Assembly: GCA_964469925.1 (NCBI GenBank)
Contig: CAYXZL010000011.1
Location: 1 to 44,136 of the forward strand
From: CAYXZL01 sp964469925
GTDB taxonomy: Bacteria > Patescibacteriota > Gracilibacteria > Absconditabacterales > Absconditicoccaceae
Reading direction: 5' to 3'
Length of the DNA: 44,136 nt
The notes beneath the pieces are model-generated. The model saw only the letters and a program-made list of their open reading frames with translations. It had not been told where the DNA came from and did no database searches. The translations under genes and the position numbers were made by a program. Shown piece after piece: positions 20,237 through 29,793 of the stretch (positions are counted from its first letter, which is position 1; each line of letters begins with the position of its first letter).

Positions 20237-21541
20237 ATGGATTATAAAGAAAAGGCGTATAAGGTGAGAGACTTGTCTCTAGCTGGTCGAGGTCGTAAAG
20301 AGATATTGTTGGCTGAGGCTGAAATGCCGGGCCTCATGTCATTAAGAGAAGAGTTTGGTGCTCAAAAACCTTTGACAGGTGCTAAAATAGCTGGTTGTTT
20401 ACATATGACTATTCAGACTGCAGTTTTAATTGAGACCTTAGTTTCTTTGTGAGCGGAAGTGCAACGGAGTAGCTGTAATATTTTTTCTACCCAAGATCAT
20501 GCAGCAGCAGCTATCGCTACTGCAGGTATTCCTGTTTTTGCTTGGAAGGGTATGAATGAAGAAGAATTTGATCGATGTATTGAGCAAACCTTGTACTTTA
20601 GGGATGGTCAACCTTTGAATATGATCCTAGATGATGGTGGTGATCTGACCAATATGGTGCTTGATCGCTATCCTGCTTTGGTGGCTGGTATTAGGTGATT
20701 ATCTGAAGAAACTACTACTGGAGTTCATCGTTTGTATGAGAGAATGAAGCAATGAACTCTTCCACTTCCTGCTATCAATATCAACGATAGTGTGACTAAA
20801 TCAAAGTTTGACAATAAGTACGGATGTCGTGAGTCATGTGTCGATGCGATTAGACGTGCTACTGATCTGATGTTGGCGGGTAAGGTTTGATTGGTTGCTG
20901 GATTTGGTGATGTAGGAAAGGGGTCTGCAGAATCTCTTCGTAATGCCAATATGCGTGTCATTGTTACTGAAGTGGACCCAATCAATGCGCTGCAGGCTGC
21001 AATGGAAGGATATGAAGTAAAAAAGATGGATGATGCGGTGAAAGAGGCAGATGTGATTGTCACCGCTACTGGTTGTAAGGATATTGTGATGGATCGTCAT
21101 TTTCTTTCGATGAAAGACAAGGCGGTTGTGTGTAATATCGGACATTTTGATAATGAAATCGATATGGCATGGCTTAATGCTCAGTATGGTCAGACAAAGG
21201 TAGAAATTAAGCCTCAGGTAGACAAATATACTATTGAGTGAAAAGACATTATCGTCCTTGCAGAAGGACGTTTAGTGAATCTTTGATGTGCTACGGGTCA
21301 TCCGAGCTTTGTCATGTCAAACTCTTTTACGAATCAAACTCTTGCACAACTTGAGTTGTGGACAAGACATGGAGAGTATGAAAACAGAGTCTATACTCTT
21401 CCTAAGCATTTGGATGAGAAGGTTGCTAGACTACACTTGGCACATATTGGAGCAGAACTAGATGTATTAACGGATGAGCAGGCTCGTTACCTGGGCGTAG
21501 CTGTCGAGGGTCCCTATAAGCCAGAGTGGTACAGATACTAA
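20237..21541 (+). CDS. ahcY: S-adenosylhomocysteine hydrolase
   Basis: 434 residues, normal length. It splits S-adenosylhomocysteine into adenosine and homocysteine with bound NAD. Motifs: GCLHMTIQTAVLIETLVSLG; TTTGVHRLYERM; NDSVTKSKFDNKYGCRES; NAD-binding VAGFGDVGKGSAESL (Gly222-x-Gly224-x2-Gly227); ATGHPSFVMSNSF; and the C-terminal YKPEWYRY, close to the invariant (K/R)PxxYRY. TGA=Gly at SLGAE, TLPL-preceding QG, GKVGLV and others. It follows the PfkB kinase by 69 bases, forming a pair for SAH and adenosine clearance. No Shine-Dalgarno before the ATG. Confidence 0.97.
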
Positions 21542-21673
21542 CGCTCTATTGACTTTGTATTATTTATGTTTATTCATAGCTATCCTTTTTTGTGTTAGTG
21601 CAAAATCTTCTTCTAGGGATACGTAGCATGTTAACAAAATCCTCATAAGAAGAAGTGGGGATCGTTTTAGATT

Positions 21674-22870
21674 ATGAAAAAACTAACTGTTGCCATCTTA
21701 ATGGCTATGCCCCTGCTCATTTTGGGGCAGACCACGAAAGTTGTCGGCTATCTGCCGACTTATGAATTTAATCTTGTAGATTCGATCCGTTTGGATCAGA
21801 TCTCCCATCTGAACATTGCCTTTGCTAATCCGGATATGCAGGGCAATCTGGCTACCGATGGTGTTTCGATAGCTCCAGTTGTGATTGCGGCGCACGAAAA
21901 CAATGTCGAGGTCTTTATCGCATTGGGTGGTGCAAGCTTGTCGTCTGACCAAAAGGCAGCATGGGATACTATGCTCCAACCGACTCACAGACAGGCGTTT
22001 ATTGCCAACATCGTCCAGTATGCCTTGGACCACAACCTTCAGGGAGTTGATGTCGATCTCGAGTGGTACGATGTCAGTGACGACTATAGTCCCTTTATCT
22101 TGGAATTAAAACCGGCCTTGGCAGTGTACAACCTGCAGCTTACCGCGGCGCTGCCCGGATCCTACCGCTATCCGCAAATTACTGATTCAGCCCTGGTAGC
22201 CTTCGATTGGATAAATGTTATGTCGTACGACCTGCGTGGTCCCTGGGATCCTAATAACCCCGGTCAACATTCGCCCTACGATTGGGCGGCTGAGTGTATT
22301 CAATACTGGGAAAATCAGGGTGTGCCGGCGGGCAAACTGACGCTGGGCGTTCCGTTCTACGGGTACGATTTCGGAGTAAGCCCAGTAACGTCGTTCACAT
22401 TTGGCGAAATGGTCAATCTTTCAACCGGCTATGCTTTTCTCGACCAGGTCGGTGATCGCCATTATAATGGCATCCCTACCATACAGGCCAAAACTCAATT
22501 GGTCTTAGATGAGGAACTTGCTGGCATAATGATCTGGTCGCTTGGCCAGGATGTTTTGGTCGATAGCCTTGAAGAGCTTTCTTTGCTTAAAGCTATTTGC
22601 GATCTTATTTATCCTGTAGTCGGGACAATCGAAACTCTTAACTCACAAGGTCCCTTTATTTGCCCCAATCCTGCTAATAATTGGTTGAGAGTTTTGAGGG
22701 GCGCAGAGGTACAGAGATTGAATATTTACGACATGAATGGTAAGTTGTTGTTGTCGAAGGACGTTTTTCTCGATGAAACTTTATCATTGGAATCTTTGCC
22801 GATGGGGTTTTATGTCTTGACCTTGGTGGACGACGATAAGGTTTTTTACCAAAAACTTCTCAAACTCTAA
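21674..22870 (+). CDS. GH18 chitinase-like glycosidase with T9SS sorting domain; probably acquired from Bacteroidetes
   Basis: 398 residues, open in both the standard code and code 25. The signal peptide MKKLTVAILMAMPLLILGQ is followed by a GH18 barrel: KVVGYLPTYEFN, QISHLNIAFANPD, and LQGVDVDLEW with the catalytic acid Glu130 (DxDxE; the first Asp of DGxDxDxE is Gln). INVMSYDLRGPWDP, GVPFYGYDF and IMIWSLGQD complete it. Residues about 329-398 (CPNPANNWLRVL, LNIYDMNGKLLL, LPMGFYVLTL) are a type A C-terminal domain used by the Bacteroidetes type IX secretion system. All 26 glycines are GGN and none is TGA. GC is visibly higher over 21.9-22.5 kb (about 50%, to 60% in one 60-base line). Chitin or peptidoglycan-like glycans are possible substrates. 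Confidence 0.93.
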   Translation: MKKLTVAILMAMPLLILGQTTKVVGYLPTYEFNLVDSIRLDQISHLNIAFANPDMQGNLATDGVSIAPVVIAAHENNVEVFIALGGASLSSDQKAAWDTMLQPTHRQAFIANIVQYALDHNLQGVDVDLEWYDVSDDYSPFILELKPALAVYNLQLTAALPGSYRYPQITDSALVAFDWINVMSYDLRGPWDPNNPGQHSPYDWAAECIQYWENQGVPAGKLTLGVPFYGYDFGVSPVTSFTFGEMVNLSTGYAFLDQVGDRHYNGIPTIQAKTQLVLDEELAGIMIWSLGQDVLVDSLEELSLLKAICDLIYPVVGTIETLNSQGPFICPNPANNWLRVLRGAEVQRLNIYDMNGKLLLSKDVFLDETLSLESLPMGFYVLTLVDDDKVFYQKLLKL

Positions 22871-22914
22871 ACTTGTTTATTGGTTTTATGATTTTACTTG
22901 AAGTGATGTTTGTG

Positions 22915-22940
22915 TCTAGCCCCTGTTTTCGGGGGCTAGA
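22915..22940. terminator. Hairpin after the chitinase gene
   Basis: TCTAGCCCC and GGGGCTAGA pair perfectly (9 bp) around an 8-base loop, 45 bases after the chitinase stop. Only two Ts follow, so it may be a weak terminator or the 3' end of the acquired segment. Confidence 0.5.
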
Positions 22941-22966
22941 TTACGTTATACGAAGAATGATAAAAA

Positions 22967-23482
22967 CTATTTAAGATTTCCAATAATGTATTTTGCTAGT
23001 GAGTCTTTGAGCGTTTTGGCTTCGATGCTTTTGCTGTTGAAAAAACTGCTTTGGTCTTTGCCACATCGGGATTCTAATGTGGAAAATGTTGGATATTTTT
23101 TCAGAAACTTACTAATATCATAGACCTTTTGATCAATACTTATTCGACATATCAGTTTGTTATTGTGTACTGCTAACTCCGTGCTAGTATAACCTGGTGT
23201 TTGTTTGTAAGCTAAAAGATTGCTGATAAATATTTCTAATTGTCCAAAGACAAAATAAAGCTGCGGATTGTCTGAGAATTGTTTTTTTGCTGCTGTGGAT
23301 GCTTCTAGTAATTTTTTTGCCTTGGCTGGGTCTTGGTCATACATATAGTTGGCAGCCTTGGTTAGCTCTGAAAACTGTTTTAGTGCTGTCGCGTCGGGGC
23401 TGTAGTTACCAATATTGGTTGCATATGTGAGACTATTGAAAGTTAGGATACCTATCCATATAGCTCATCGTCGCCTTTTCAT
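22967..23482 (-). CDS. Secreted protein of unknown function
   Basis: 171 residues. MKRRRGAIWIGILTFNSLTY is a signal peptide (the Gly is TGA). The mature protein begins NIGNYSPDATALKQFSELTK and is mostly helical and Lys/Ser-rich, with two cysteines (LICRISID, ESRCGKDQ). PQLYFVFGQLEIFISNLLAY is a moderately hydrophobic helix. No family recognised. It ends shortly after the chitinase hairpin and is divergent from the kinase gene at 23641 across a 158-base spacer that shows no clear element. Confidence 0.68.
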
Positions 23483-23640
23483 TATGTGTGCTGTTTGCTA
23501 AAGTTGTTTTGCCTATCATATCAAAGATTTTTACTATTACAACGAAAGCTTGGCTTTGCTTACTGGTATTTGTTTGACAAGTTATCAGGTTCTTGATACA
23601 ATAGTTTTTTGTTTTCTTTTACTGTCTTTTTCGTTTTTTT

Positions 23641-24204
23641 ATGATCATTACTATTGGAGGTGCTCCTTGATCAGGGAAATCAACGGTTGCGAAGGCTTTG
23701 TGTGATAGACTTTGATATCCTCGTTTGTATGCAGGGGCATTGTTTAGAAGTAAGGCCGAGGAACTTGGTATGACAATGGGTGAATTTGCAAGTTATCTTA
23801 AAACTCATTCAGACTTAGAACTCGTTTTAGATAGACAGATGGTAGAACAATGTCGTTTGTATTCTGATGTTATTTACGAAACTAGGGTGTGAAAAGCTCT
23901 TATGCCTGATGCGTGGAGTGTCTTTTTGGATGTCACTATGGAGGAGGCCGCTAGGAGGATTTTTGCATGAATCAAAAAAGATTCTGTTAGGGCACAATCA
24001 GAATCCCCTTATCGTAGTGTCCAAGAAGCGTATGATGCTACAAAAAGAAGAAAATATGATGATACTGAAAGATACCAAAACCTTTATCATATTGATATTT
24101 ACGACTTGTCTATCTATGATTATGTGGTAGACACTACCGATAAAACCCCCGAAGAAGTTATTGATTTAGTGTACAATGCTATTGTTGCAAAAACTTCTTC
24201 TTAA
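23641..24204 (+). CDS. Cytidylate-kinase-like P-loop nucleotide kinase
   Basis: 187 residues. MIITIGGAPGSGKSTVAKAL is a textbook P-loop (GxxGxGKS, residues 7-14) of the archaeal-type cytidylate kinase/AAA_17 group, and its Gly10 is TGA. LYAGALFRSKAEELGMTMGE matches the 'yaGdifR.lA...gms..ef' motif of that group, and VIYETRVGKALMPDA matches 'vieGRLag'. These enzymes phosphorylate CMP or dCMP. A lid region rich in Arg follows (ATKRRKYDDTERY). Its TAA overlaps the convergent prepilin peptidase stop by four bases. A shikimate- or adenylate-type substrate cannot be ruled out. Confidence 0.8.
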
Positions 24205-25055
24205 GGTGCTATTTGTTGTTGCCGATAGGGTGCTGTGATGGTCACAATCCACAATCACAGCACCAACCCTGGGATAAATGCTATTTGTGTGTCTGTTTTT
24301 TTTCTTGATATTTGTTTGTGTGCTAGCCCTCGATGACAAAGACTTATGATAGATGCTACTATCAATATTCGTAAATAACTGTTGATAATGGTGGTTATGT
24401 TTTCTATCGTTATATGTTGATAAGTTCGTAGTACTGGAACAATCGCTCCTATGGTACCCATAACATATATGTCACCTTGTCCTAGTCCTTCGCTTTGTTG
24501 ATGTTTTTTTTGTGCATATCGTTTTGCCGCTCGATATACAAGTGTTGTTATTCCGATATAGAGTATTGCACTTATCAAACTCTCTTTTCGTGTATTGTGG
24601 ATATGAATGATGAAGATGGTCGGTATACATGATAGGTATCGTAAAGGCATGTGAAGAATCTGTGTGCGTGCATCATATATTGCTATCGTTAGCAGTAGTC
24701 GATTTAATATGATTCGTGCTGCTATGCTTATAGTGCTGGCTGTCGTATAGTGTGTCAGGAGATGATATGTTAGTACAAAAATAAGTGCTGACCCTATTTC
24801 AAGCCATGTGTACCAAGATGGTAGTTTGTGTCCACACTGTCTACACCTGCCTTTGTTGTGTATGTAGCTTCGGATTGGTATGAGCTGGTTTCGTTTGAGT
24901 GGTGTTTGGTCTTTGTCACAGCGTGAACGTCCTATAAGAATGCTTTGAATAGTTTTCCGTGATGTTCACTTTTCCATCCTACTCGTCAGTACTGATCAAA
25001 ATGATCCAAATATTGCTCAGAGTATCCCAATACCTATGTAGATGAGTGTGTTCAT
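24201..25055 (-). CDS. Type IV prepilin peptidase (A24 aspartic protease)
   Basis: 284 residues, polytopic. It cleaves, and often N-methylates, prepilin-type leaders at the cytoplasmic face. The N-terminus GILGAIFGSFGSVLTSRMEKG is the family start (GSFxNVxxxRxxxG). A loop holds LIPIRSYIHNKGRCRQCGHK with one Cys pair (Cys71, Cys74); the usual first pair is reduced to Cys46. The catalytic aspartates are Asp128 (IYDARTQILHMP) and Asp195 (EGLGQGDIY). Most early glycines are TGA. It lies 22 bases downstream of the YidD-Fmt-Nudix gene, so it is probably co-transcribed. It implies type IV pili or pseudopili elsewhere in the genome; no pilin gene is in the window. Confidence 0.9.
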
Positions 25056-25077
25056 GTACTTCGCTTTATGTAAAAGT

Positions 25078-26817
25078 TTATAACATGTTTTGGATATGCT
25101 GTAATACAATGATCATGTCACTTTTGAATGCGTCTGGTTCTTTTTTTATTTTTTTTACTATTGTGTCCATGTTCATTCGTTTTAGTGATTGCACTCACTC
25201 TTTAGCGTTCCCCTTGATTGGTTGGTTGTATGTTAGCAGATAAATCGTTTGAAAGCATGATACGTGATGTTGCTGTGGGGTAAGTTTGATCAGTTCTTTT
25301 ATTTCGCTGGATTCTATTGATATCTGTAATTCTTCTTGTAATCAGCGGATCGCTGCCTGTAGGTATGTCTCACCGCTTTCTACGTGTTCTCAACAAGAAA
25401 AATCGAAACAGTTAGGAAATATTTTACGATTTCTATCTCTCAATGGTATGAGTATTTCTTTTTTTGTGTTTTGAATCAATATGTTGACGCAGCGAAAGTT
25501 TGATAGCTTATGCTTGTATATGTTTTCCCTTGTTTCTTTTGCTATTATTTTGTCATTCGGATCTACTAAATCTAATCGTTCTTCTTTTGGTTTCGGATGA
25601 TAGTGATATCCTTTTATGAATTCTTTTCGTTCTATTGCTTGTTTTCCTTCAGGTTTGAGTGTAAGTTTTGTTACTGCTGAGTTTGTTTGCAAGTTTTGGT
25701 TGTGAGATATGAAAAGGGGAAGGTCTTTTGATGTTTCGAATTCTTGTTCGTTTAGTTGCATATTTTCTATAATTATGCGTTTCCCACTGTGTTTTCCTCG
25801 ATCCTCATCGAGAACAAAATATGTTTTGGGTCGTAGGTAACAAGCTCTGTAGATATTATACACTTTTTTTAATGGGGTCTGGATTGGATTTATTTGTCCC
25901 TGCTCTTTTTGTAGTTTTCCGCATTGGGTCGCCTTTTTTTCATCTTGTTTTTTGCTTTCCAAGCGTCCTTTCGCGTACTCTCGTAGTGTATCTGTCAATA
26001 GTTTTGGTCATCTATCTTGCATCCGTTGCATAAGGTCTTGTGCAGTCCATGAAAATGGCAGTTGTGTTTTGAGAGTGCGAATACTGTCTCCTGTGTCTAA
26101 CCCAGCATCCATTTTCATGATTGTCATTCATGACGATGTTTCATTGTTTAAAAACACTGATTGTATGGGAGAGGCCCCACGATAGTAAGGCAAAACTGAT
26201 CCGTGTACATTGATGGGAGCTATCCTTGCGGTATCCAGTATGTGTTGTGGAATGATCTTTCCGTATGCTATGACTACTAAGAAGTCTGGTTTTTTGCTGA
26301 TGAGTCGTTTGGAAAACGTGTTTGCTTCTTGTGCGTAGTGTTTGCTATCGAGACGTAGTGAGGATGGTGTTTGTATGTCTTCGTGTGGAATTCATAGTTT
26401 TTGAGCTGTTTTAGTGATGATATTTGTGTGTGATTGCATACCACGTCATGCTTTCTTTTCGCTATTGCTGACTACTCCGACAATGTTGTACCTGAGGTCA
26501 TTGGCGATTTTTTTGAGAAAAGGGACTCCTATTGGTGCGGAGGAGAAGAAGACAACTTTGTATTGTATGGGATCATGTTTGATACTTACAGCACCTGTAC
26601 AGGAACTTATTCTATCAAGCATGTAGATAACTCCTGGATAAAAGCCATACTGTTTTAATGTCTGTATGGCATATTCACTACAGTGTGGTTGATGGTGACA
26701 GATGCGTCATTTGAGTCGTCGCGATGGGAATCCTTTGTCTGGTGATAGTGTGTGCTGATAGAGTTTTATTGTTCCAATGATGGGTAGGGTTAGTCGTTGA
26801 TTTATTTTTTTGATCAT
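25078..26817 (-). CDS. Triple fusion: YidD-like domain, methionyl-tRNA formyltransferase, Nudix domain
   Basis: 579 residues in one frame with TGA=Gly. Residues 1-85 match YidD (membrane insertion efficiency factor): IKLYQHTLSPDKGF, CHHQPHCSEYAIQTLKQYGF, DRISSCTGAVSIKHDP. Residues about 86-360 are Fmt, which formylates initiator Met-tRNA: YKVVFFSSAPIGVPFLKKI, VVIAYGKIIPQHIL, INVHGSVLPYYRGASPIQ with Asn203 and His205, and DAGLDTGD with Asp241, then the C-terminal tRNA-binding part (CGKLQKEQGQINP). Residues about 410-579 resemble an IPP-isomerase-type Nudix domain: LDLVDPNDKIIAKETRENIY and GEHVESGETYLQAAIRGLQE. There the first Glu of REUxEE is Gly492 (TGA), so catalysis may be altered. Prepilin peptidase follows; holA diverges. 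Confidence 0.85.
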
Positions 26818-26915
26818 GATATATGTTGGGAGAAGGTAGTGTTTGGCTTGCTGTTGGCATCGCTATGTATATCGTTGTTGGGCATAAAATACACCTTATT
26901 TTTTTGTTGTCTGTT

Positions 26916-27893
26916 ATGGTTGGGAAGATATTTTTGTTTACTGGTGAAGATCATTTTCGTTTACATGAGGAACTTAAGCGTTGGAGGACTCAGTTTGCGG
27001 AAAAGTATGGTAATGACAGTGTTGTGGTGTTTGATGTGCATGCGGATGTAGTCACTATAGCACATGCTGTGTCGGGTGGGTGATTGTTTTCTTCTCAACA
27101 GTGTGTTATTGTTTATGGGCTTCCTTGAGATACGTATGCTATCAATAAAAAACGTCATCAGGACATTGATATTTTACTGCCGCTTCTTTCTTGATTGCCA
27201 GATAGTGTTTTGTTGGTATTGGTCTCCTATAAACCAGACAAAAGAACAAGTGCCTATAAACACTGTAGTAGTTTAGCCACACTGAAAGAGTTTAAGATGT
27301 TGGAGGGCAGTGCTTTGCGTCGTTATGTATCTGATATCTCTCAAGACTTCTTGTCTGATGATCTTCTGGATTATTTTTTGGCTTGTGTTGGGGTAAATGA
27401 TTTGTATTGCATTACTCATGAGCTGGGTAAGCTGCGTGATTTTTCTACTTTTACTGGTCGCCCTTTGTCCAAGGACGATGTAGATATGATTGTTTTTAGC
27501 CGTGGTGAATCGAACAATTTTGCTTTTTTGGATAAGGTTTTTAGTGACCCTCAGCAGGCTATTGCTTTGTTGAGCTTGATTGAAGGATCTGGTACATCAT
27601 GGATGCTTTTTTGTGGTGCTCTGTATCGATGATTAAAGATTTTGATACAAATGATTGTTTTGTATAGTGAAGGGAAGACAACGACTACCCTCTTGGCTCA
27701 AGAAATAGGGGCACCTCCCTTTACGGTTGGACGCTACCTGAAATCGACTGAGCTTTTGGTTCGTGATAGGGTTAAGGTTTATGATTTATACACGTGTGTT
27801 TTGTCTTTGGACTATCGTATCAAAACTGGTCAACTTCCTGATTCAGCCTTCTGGGGATGTCTCAAGTCTGCCGTTTATGAATTGGGATGTTAA
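26916..27893 (+). CDS. holA: DNA polymerase III delta subunit
   Basis: 325 residues. Delta opens the beta clamp in the clamp loader. The start MVGKIFLFTGEDHFRLHEEL fits the family N-terminus (iylltGeD.yl..e.l); ATGs at 26823 and 26862 would add a hydrophobic N-terminus not expected for HolA. CVIVYGLPGDTYAINKK, SLPDSVLLVLVSYKPDKRTS preceded by LL, and DLYCITHELGKLRDF match delta domains I-II. The C-terminal part (VGRYLKSTELLVRDRVKVYD, LDYRIKTGQ) matches domain III. Several glycines are TGA. It is followed by a secreted-protein gene after 75 bases. Delta proteins are divergent, so the call rests on domain order and the N-terminus. Confidence 0.85.
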
Positions 27894-27968
27894 TAATTGG
27901 TGAATGGTCTTGTTACTTTTTCGTATTTGTGTACACTGCATTTGGCTTTAATTGTGCGGTTGATCTCG

Positions 27969-28517
27969 ATGCGTTATGCCTTAGTGTTGGCGGCTTCTCT
28001 TGTCTGGTTGGGCATTGGTTATGCTGCTGTTTCTGATAGGTTTGTTTGTGTGATAGATGGTGATCAGGTAAGGGTAGGTTTGCAAACTGACTGAGAACAG
28101 TGTCAGCGTTATATACGTCGTATTGATGATGCACAAAGCGAATTGAATGCTAGCATTACTTCTTTGGATCGTTTGATTGCGAAATGATCTGATGCCTCTT
28201 ATCGACGTGGTATTAGGAAGAAACTGCAATTGAGGAAAACACTTCTTTCAGATTTTCGTGCACGTATTGTTTTAGCTATGGACGATTACCAATTGTTTCT
28301 TTATAGGGCATTGAAACCAAGGATAGACCGTTTATTGGCTGGAGAGCAATTTCGCTGTGAGTGATTTCGACAAGCGAATACGGGTTCTGTTAGTGGTTGT
28401 TGGCATGGACAAGACCGTTTGATTAGTCATATTAGTGCTTCTGACTCTTTGGATGCTCTTTTAGCTCTTTTGTTGGAGTATCAGAACCTTCGTGGTTTGA
28501 GTGATGGGCGTGGTTAA
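27969..28517 (+). CDS. Secreted helical protein of unknown family
   Basis: 182 residues. Signal peptide MRYALVLAASLVWLGIGYAA, with cleavage near AVS. The mature part starts DRFVCVIDGDQVRVGLQTDG and continues as a predicted coiled, Arg/Leu-rich helix (QRYIRRIDDAQSELNASITS). Four cysteines are present (RFVCVI, EQCQRY, FRCEG, GCWHG). No domain recognised. TGA=Gly at TDGEQ, AKGSD, CEGFR. It lies between holA and the racemase-like gene on the same strand. Confidence 0.68.
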
Positions 28518-28572
28518 AGGCTAACTTTGGGTGTTTTTTTTGTCTGGTTTAGTCGTTTGTGGTGTTGTTTGT

Positions 28573-29412
28573 ATGAAAATTGGTGTTGTTAGTATTGGTA
28601 ACGATAGTCTAGAGCTATTTCGCTTTTTACGTCATTACGATCATGAATATTGTGTCTATTATGATGCTGATTCCTGGCCTCTTGGAGATAAGTCTTTTTG
28701 ATCTGCGGAGGCTATTGTCAAAGTCTGATATGATTTTCTTGTAGACCAGTGAGTTGATGCTGTTATTGTTCCTCCTGTCTGGGAACTTTTGTGGTCTGGT
28801 GTTGCTGACTCTCCCTATCCCTTACTATTGCCTGTGTTTACTCACTATGTTGTTGATACTTGTTTTCCTGCTTCATTGGTTGGCAAGATAGGCGTTTTGT
28901 GTGATCCTGTGGAATTGTACAAAGAGTCGTGACATACGTTTTGTGTAGGGCAGCGTATGTTGCAGGACTTGGAGAAGCGTTTTTCTTTGACAGAGAATCA
29001 ACTTTCTACGAAGCCCTTTCATTCTCCTTTTGCGTATCGATGTAAGGATGTGAGGATGTGGAAGTATTTTTTGCGTAGCTTACAACCCAGGGAGTATATG
29101 GTTAACAAGGTGGTTAAGTTTGATTTGAAGTATTTTAGTGACGCTATGGTAGATACTATTGTGCCGTTAAATTATGCTTTTTTTGCTTTTGAAAAGACGA
29201 TCCAGAGGTTTTTCAATCCAAAGAAGCAAAAGTTTCATCCTCTGTCTTTTTTAGAAAAAACATTTGTCTGATTGACGGGCAGCTCTTCTCCATCACACTA
29301 TGCTTTGTGTGTCTTTTGTAAGGGTGATCCTACGATGCTTTTGAGTAGGAAAAGGTATGTGCGAATGTTACAACACGGTGTAAATCGTAACATTGATTGG
29401 GTGTTTTTGTAG
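28573..29412 (+). CDS. Glutamate-racemase-like protein lacking the catalytic cysteines
   Basis: 279 residues. The N-terminus MKIGVVSIGNDSLELFRFLR, then YYDADSWPLGDKSFGSAEAI and DFLVDQGVDAVIVPPVWELL, follows the MurI/Asp-Glu racemase layout ('MkIGvfDSG.GGLsvl', 'Y.GDt..vPYG.KS', 'L...GvkaiViACNTAS'). The first catalytic Cys position (ACNT) reads PPVW, and no GCTHYP motif is seen in the C-terminal half, where GLTGSSSPSHYALCVF is the nearest. It may have the fold with another activity, or the likeness may be superficial. TGA=Gly at SFGSA, QGVD, SGHTF. It ends 94 bases before tRNA-Thr. Confidence 0.55.
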
Positions 29413-29452
29413 TATCATTGATATAATGAGGTTTTCGTTTTGTGAAGAACGG

Positions 29453-29480
29453 TTGCATTTTGTCGAGACATTCCTAAGTA
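29453..29480 (+). promoter_or_regulatory. Candidate promoter of tRNA-Thr
   Basis: TTGCAT and TAAGTA lie 16 bases apart, with a predicted start about 20 bases before the tRNA. The same TTGCAT-N16-TAARNA layout precedes the 23S rRNA gene. Confidence 0.5.
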
Positions 29481-29506
29481 GTGATCATGGTTTTTGCCAA
29501 CTCTCT

Positions 29507-29579
<73 letters not shown>

Positions 29580-29627
29580 ATTTGTGGTAGTGTTACTTTG
29601 TCTGTTATCATAGTGACTTGATTCTTC

Positions 29628-29651
29628 GGACGCCTTTGCGGGCGTTTTTTT
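29628..29651 (+). terminator. Intrinsic terminator after tRNA-Thr
   Basis: ACGCC pairs with GGCGT around TTTGCG, followed by a run of seven Ts, about 50 bases after the tRNA. Confidence 0.8.
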
Positions 29652-29678
29652 GTTTTCTTCGTATTTTCTACATATACT
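29650..29678 (+). promoter_or_regulatory. Candidate promoter of the first giant gene
   Basis: TTGTTT and TATACT are 17 bases apart directly after the tRNA terminator, giving a leader of about 110 bases before the ATG at 29794. Pattern match only. Confidence 0.5.
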
Positions 29679-29793
29679 ATACATATTTATTTTTAAATAG
29701 GTTTGATCTGGGAGGGTTGAGTATGTCTGTAGGTTTACAGAATCCTTAGGGCTCATTACACTTGCTCATAACCTATTTATCTAGTTTGTACGA

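Noticed and set aside
21607..21655. CTTCTTCT...AGAAGAAG inverted repeat before the chitinase as a mobile-element end
   Set aside because: It is low-complexity, only 8 bp, and no matching copy or target duplication is seen after the gene.
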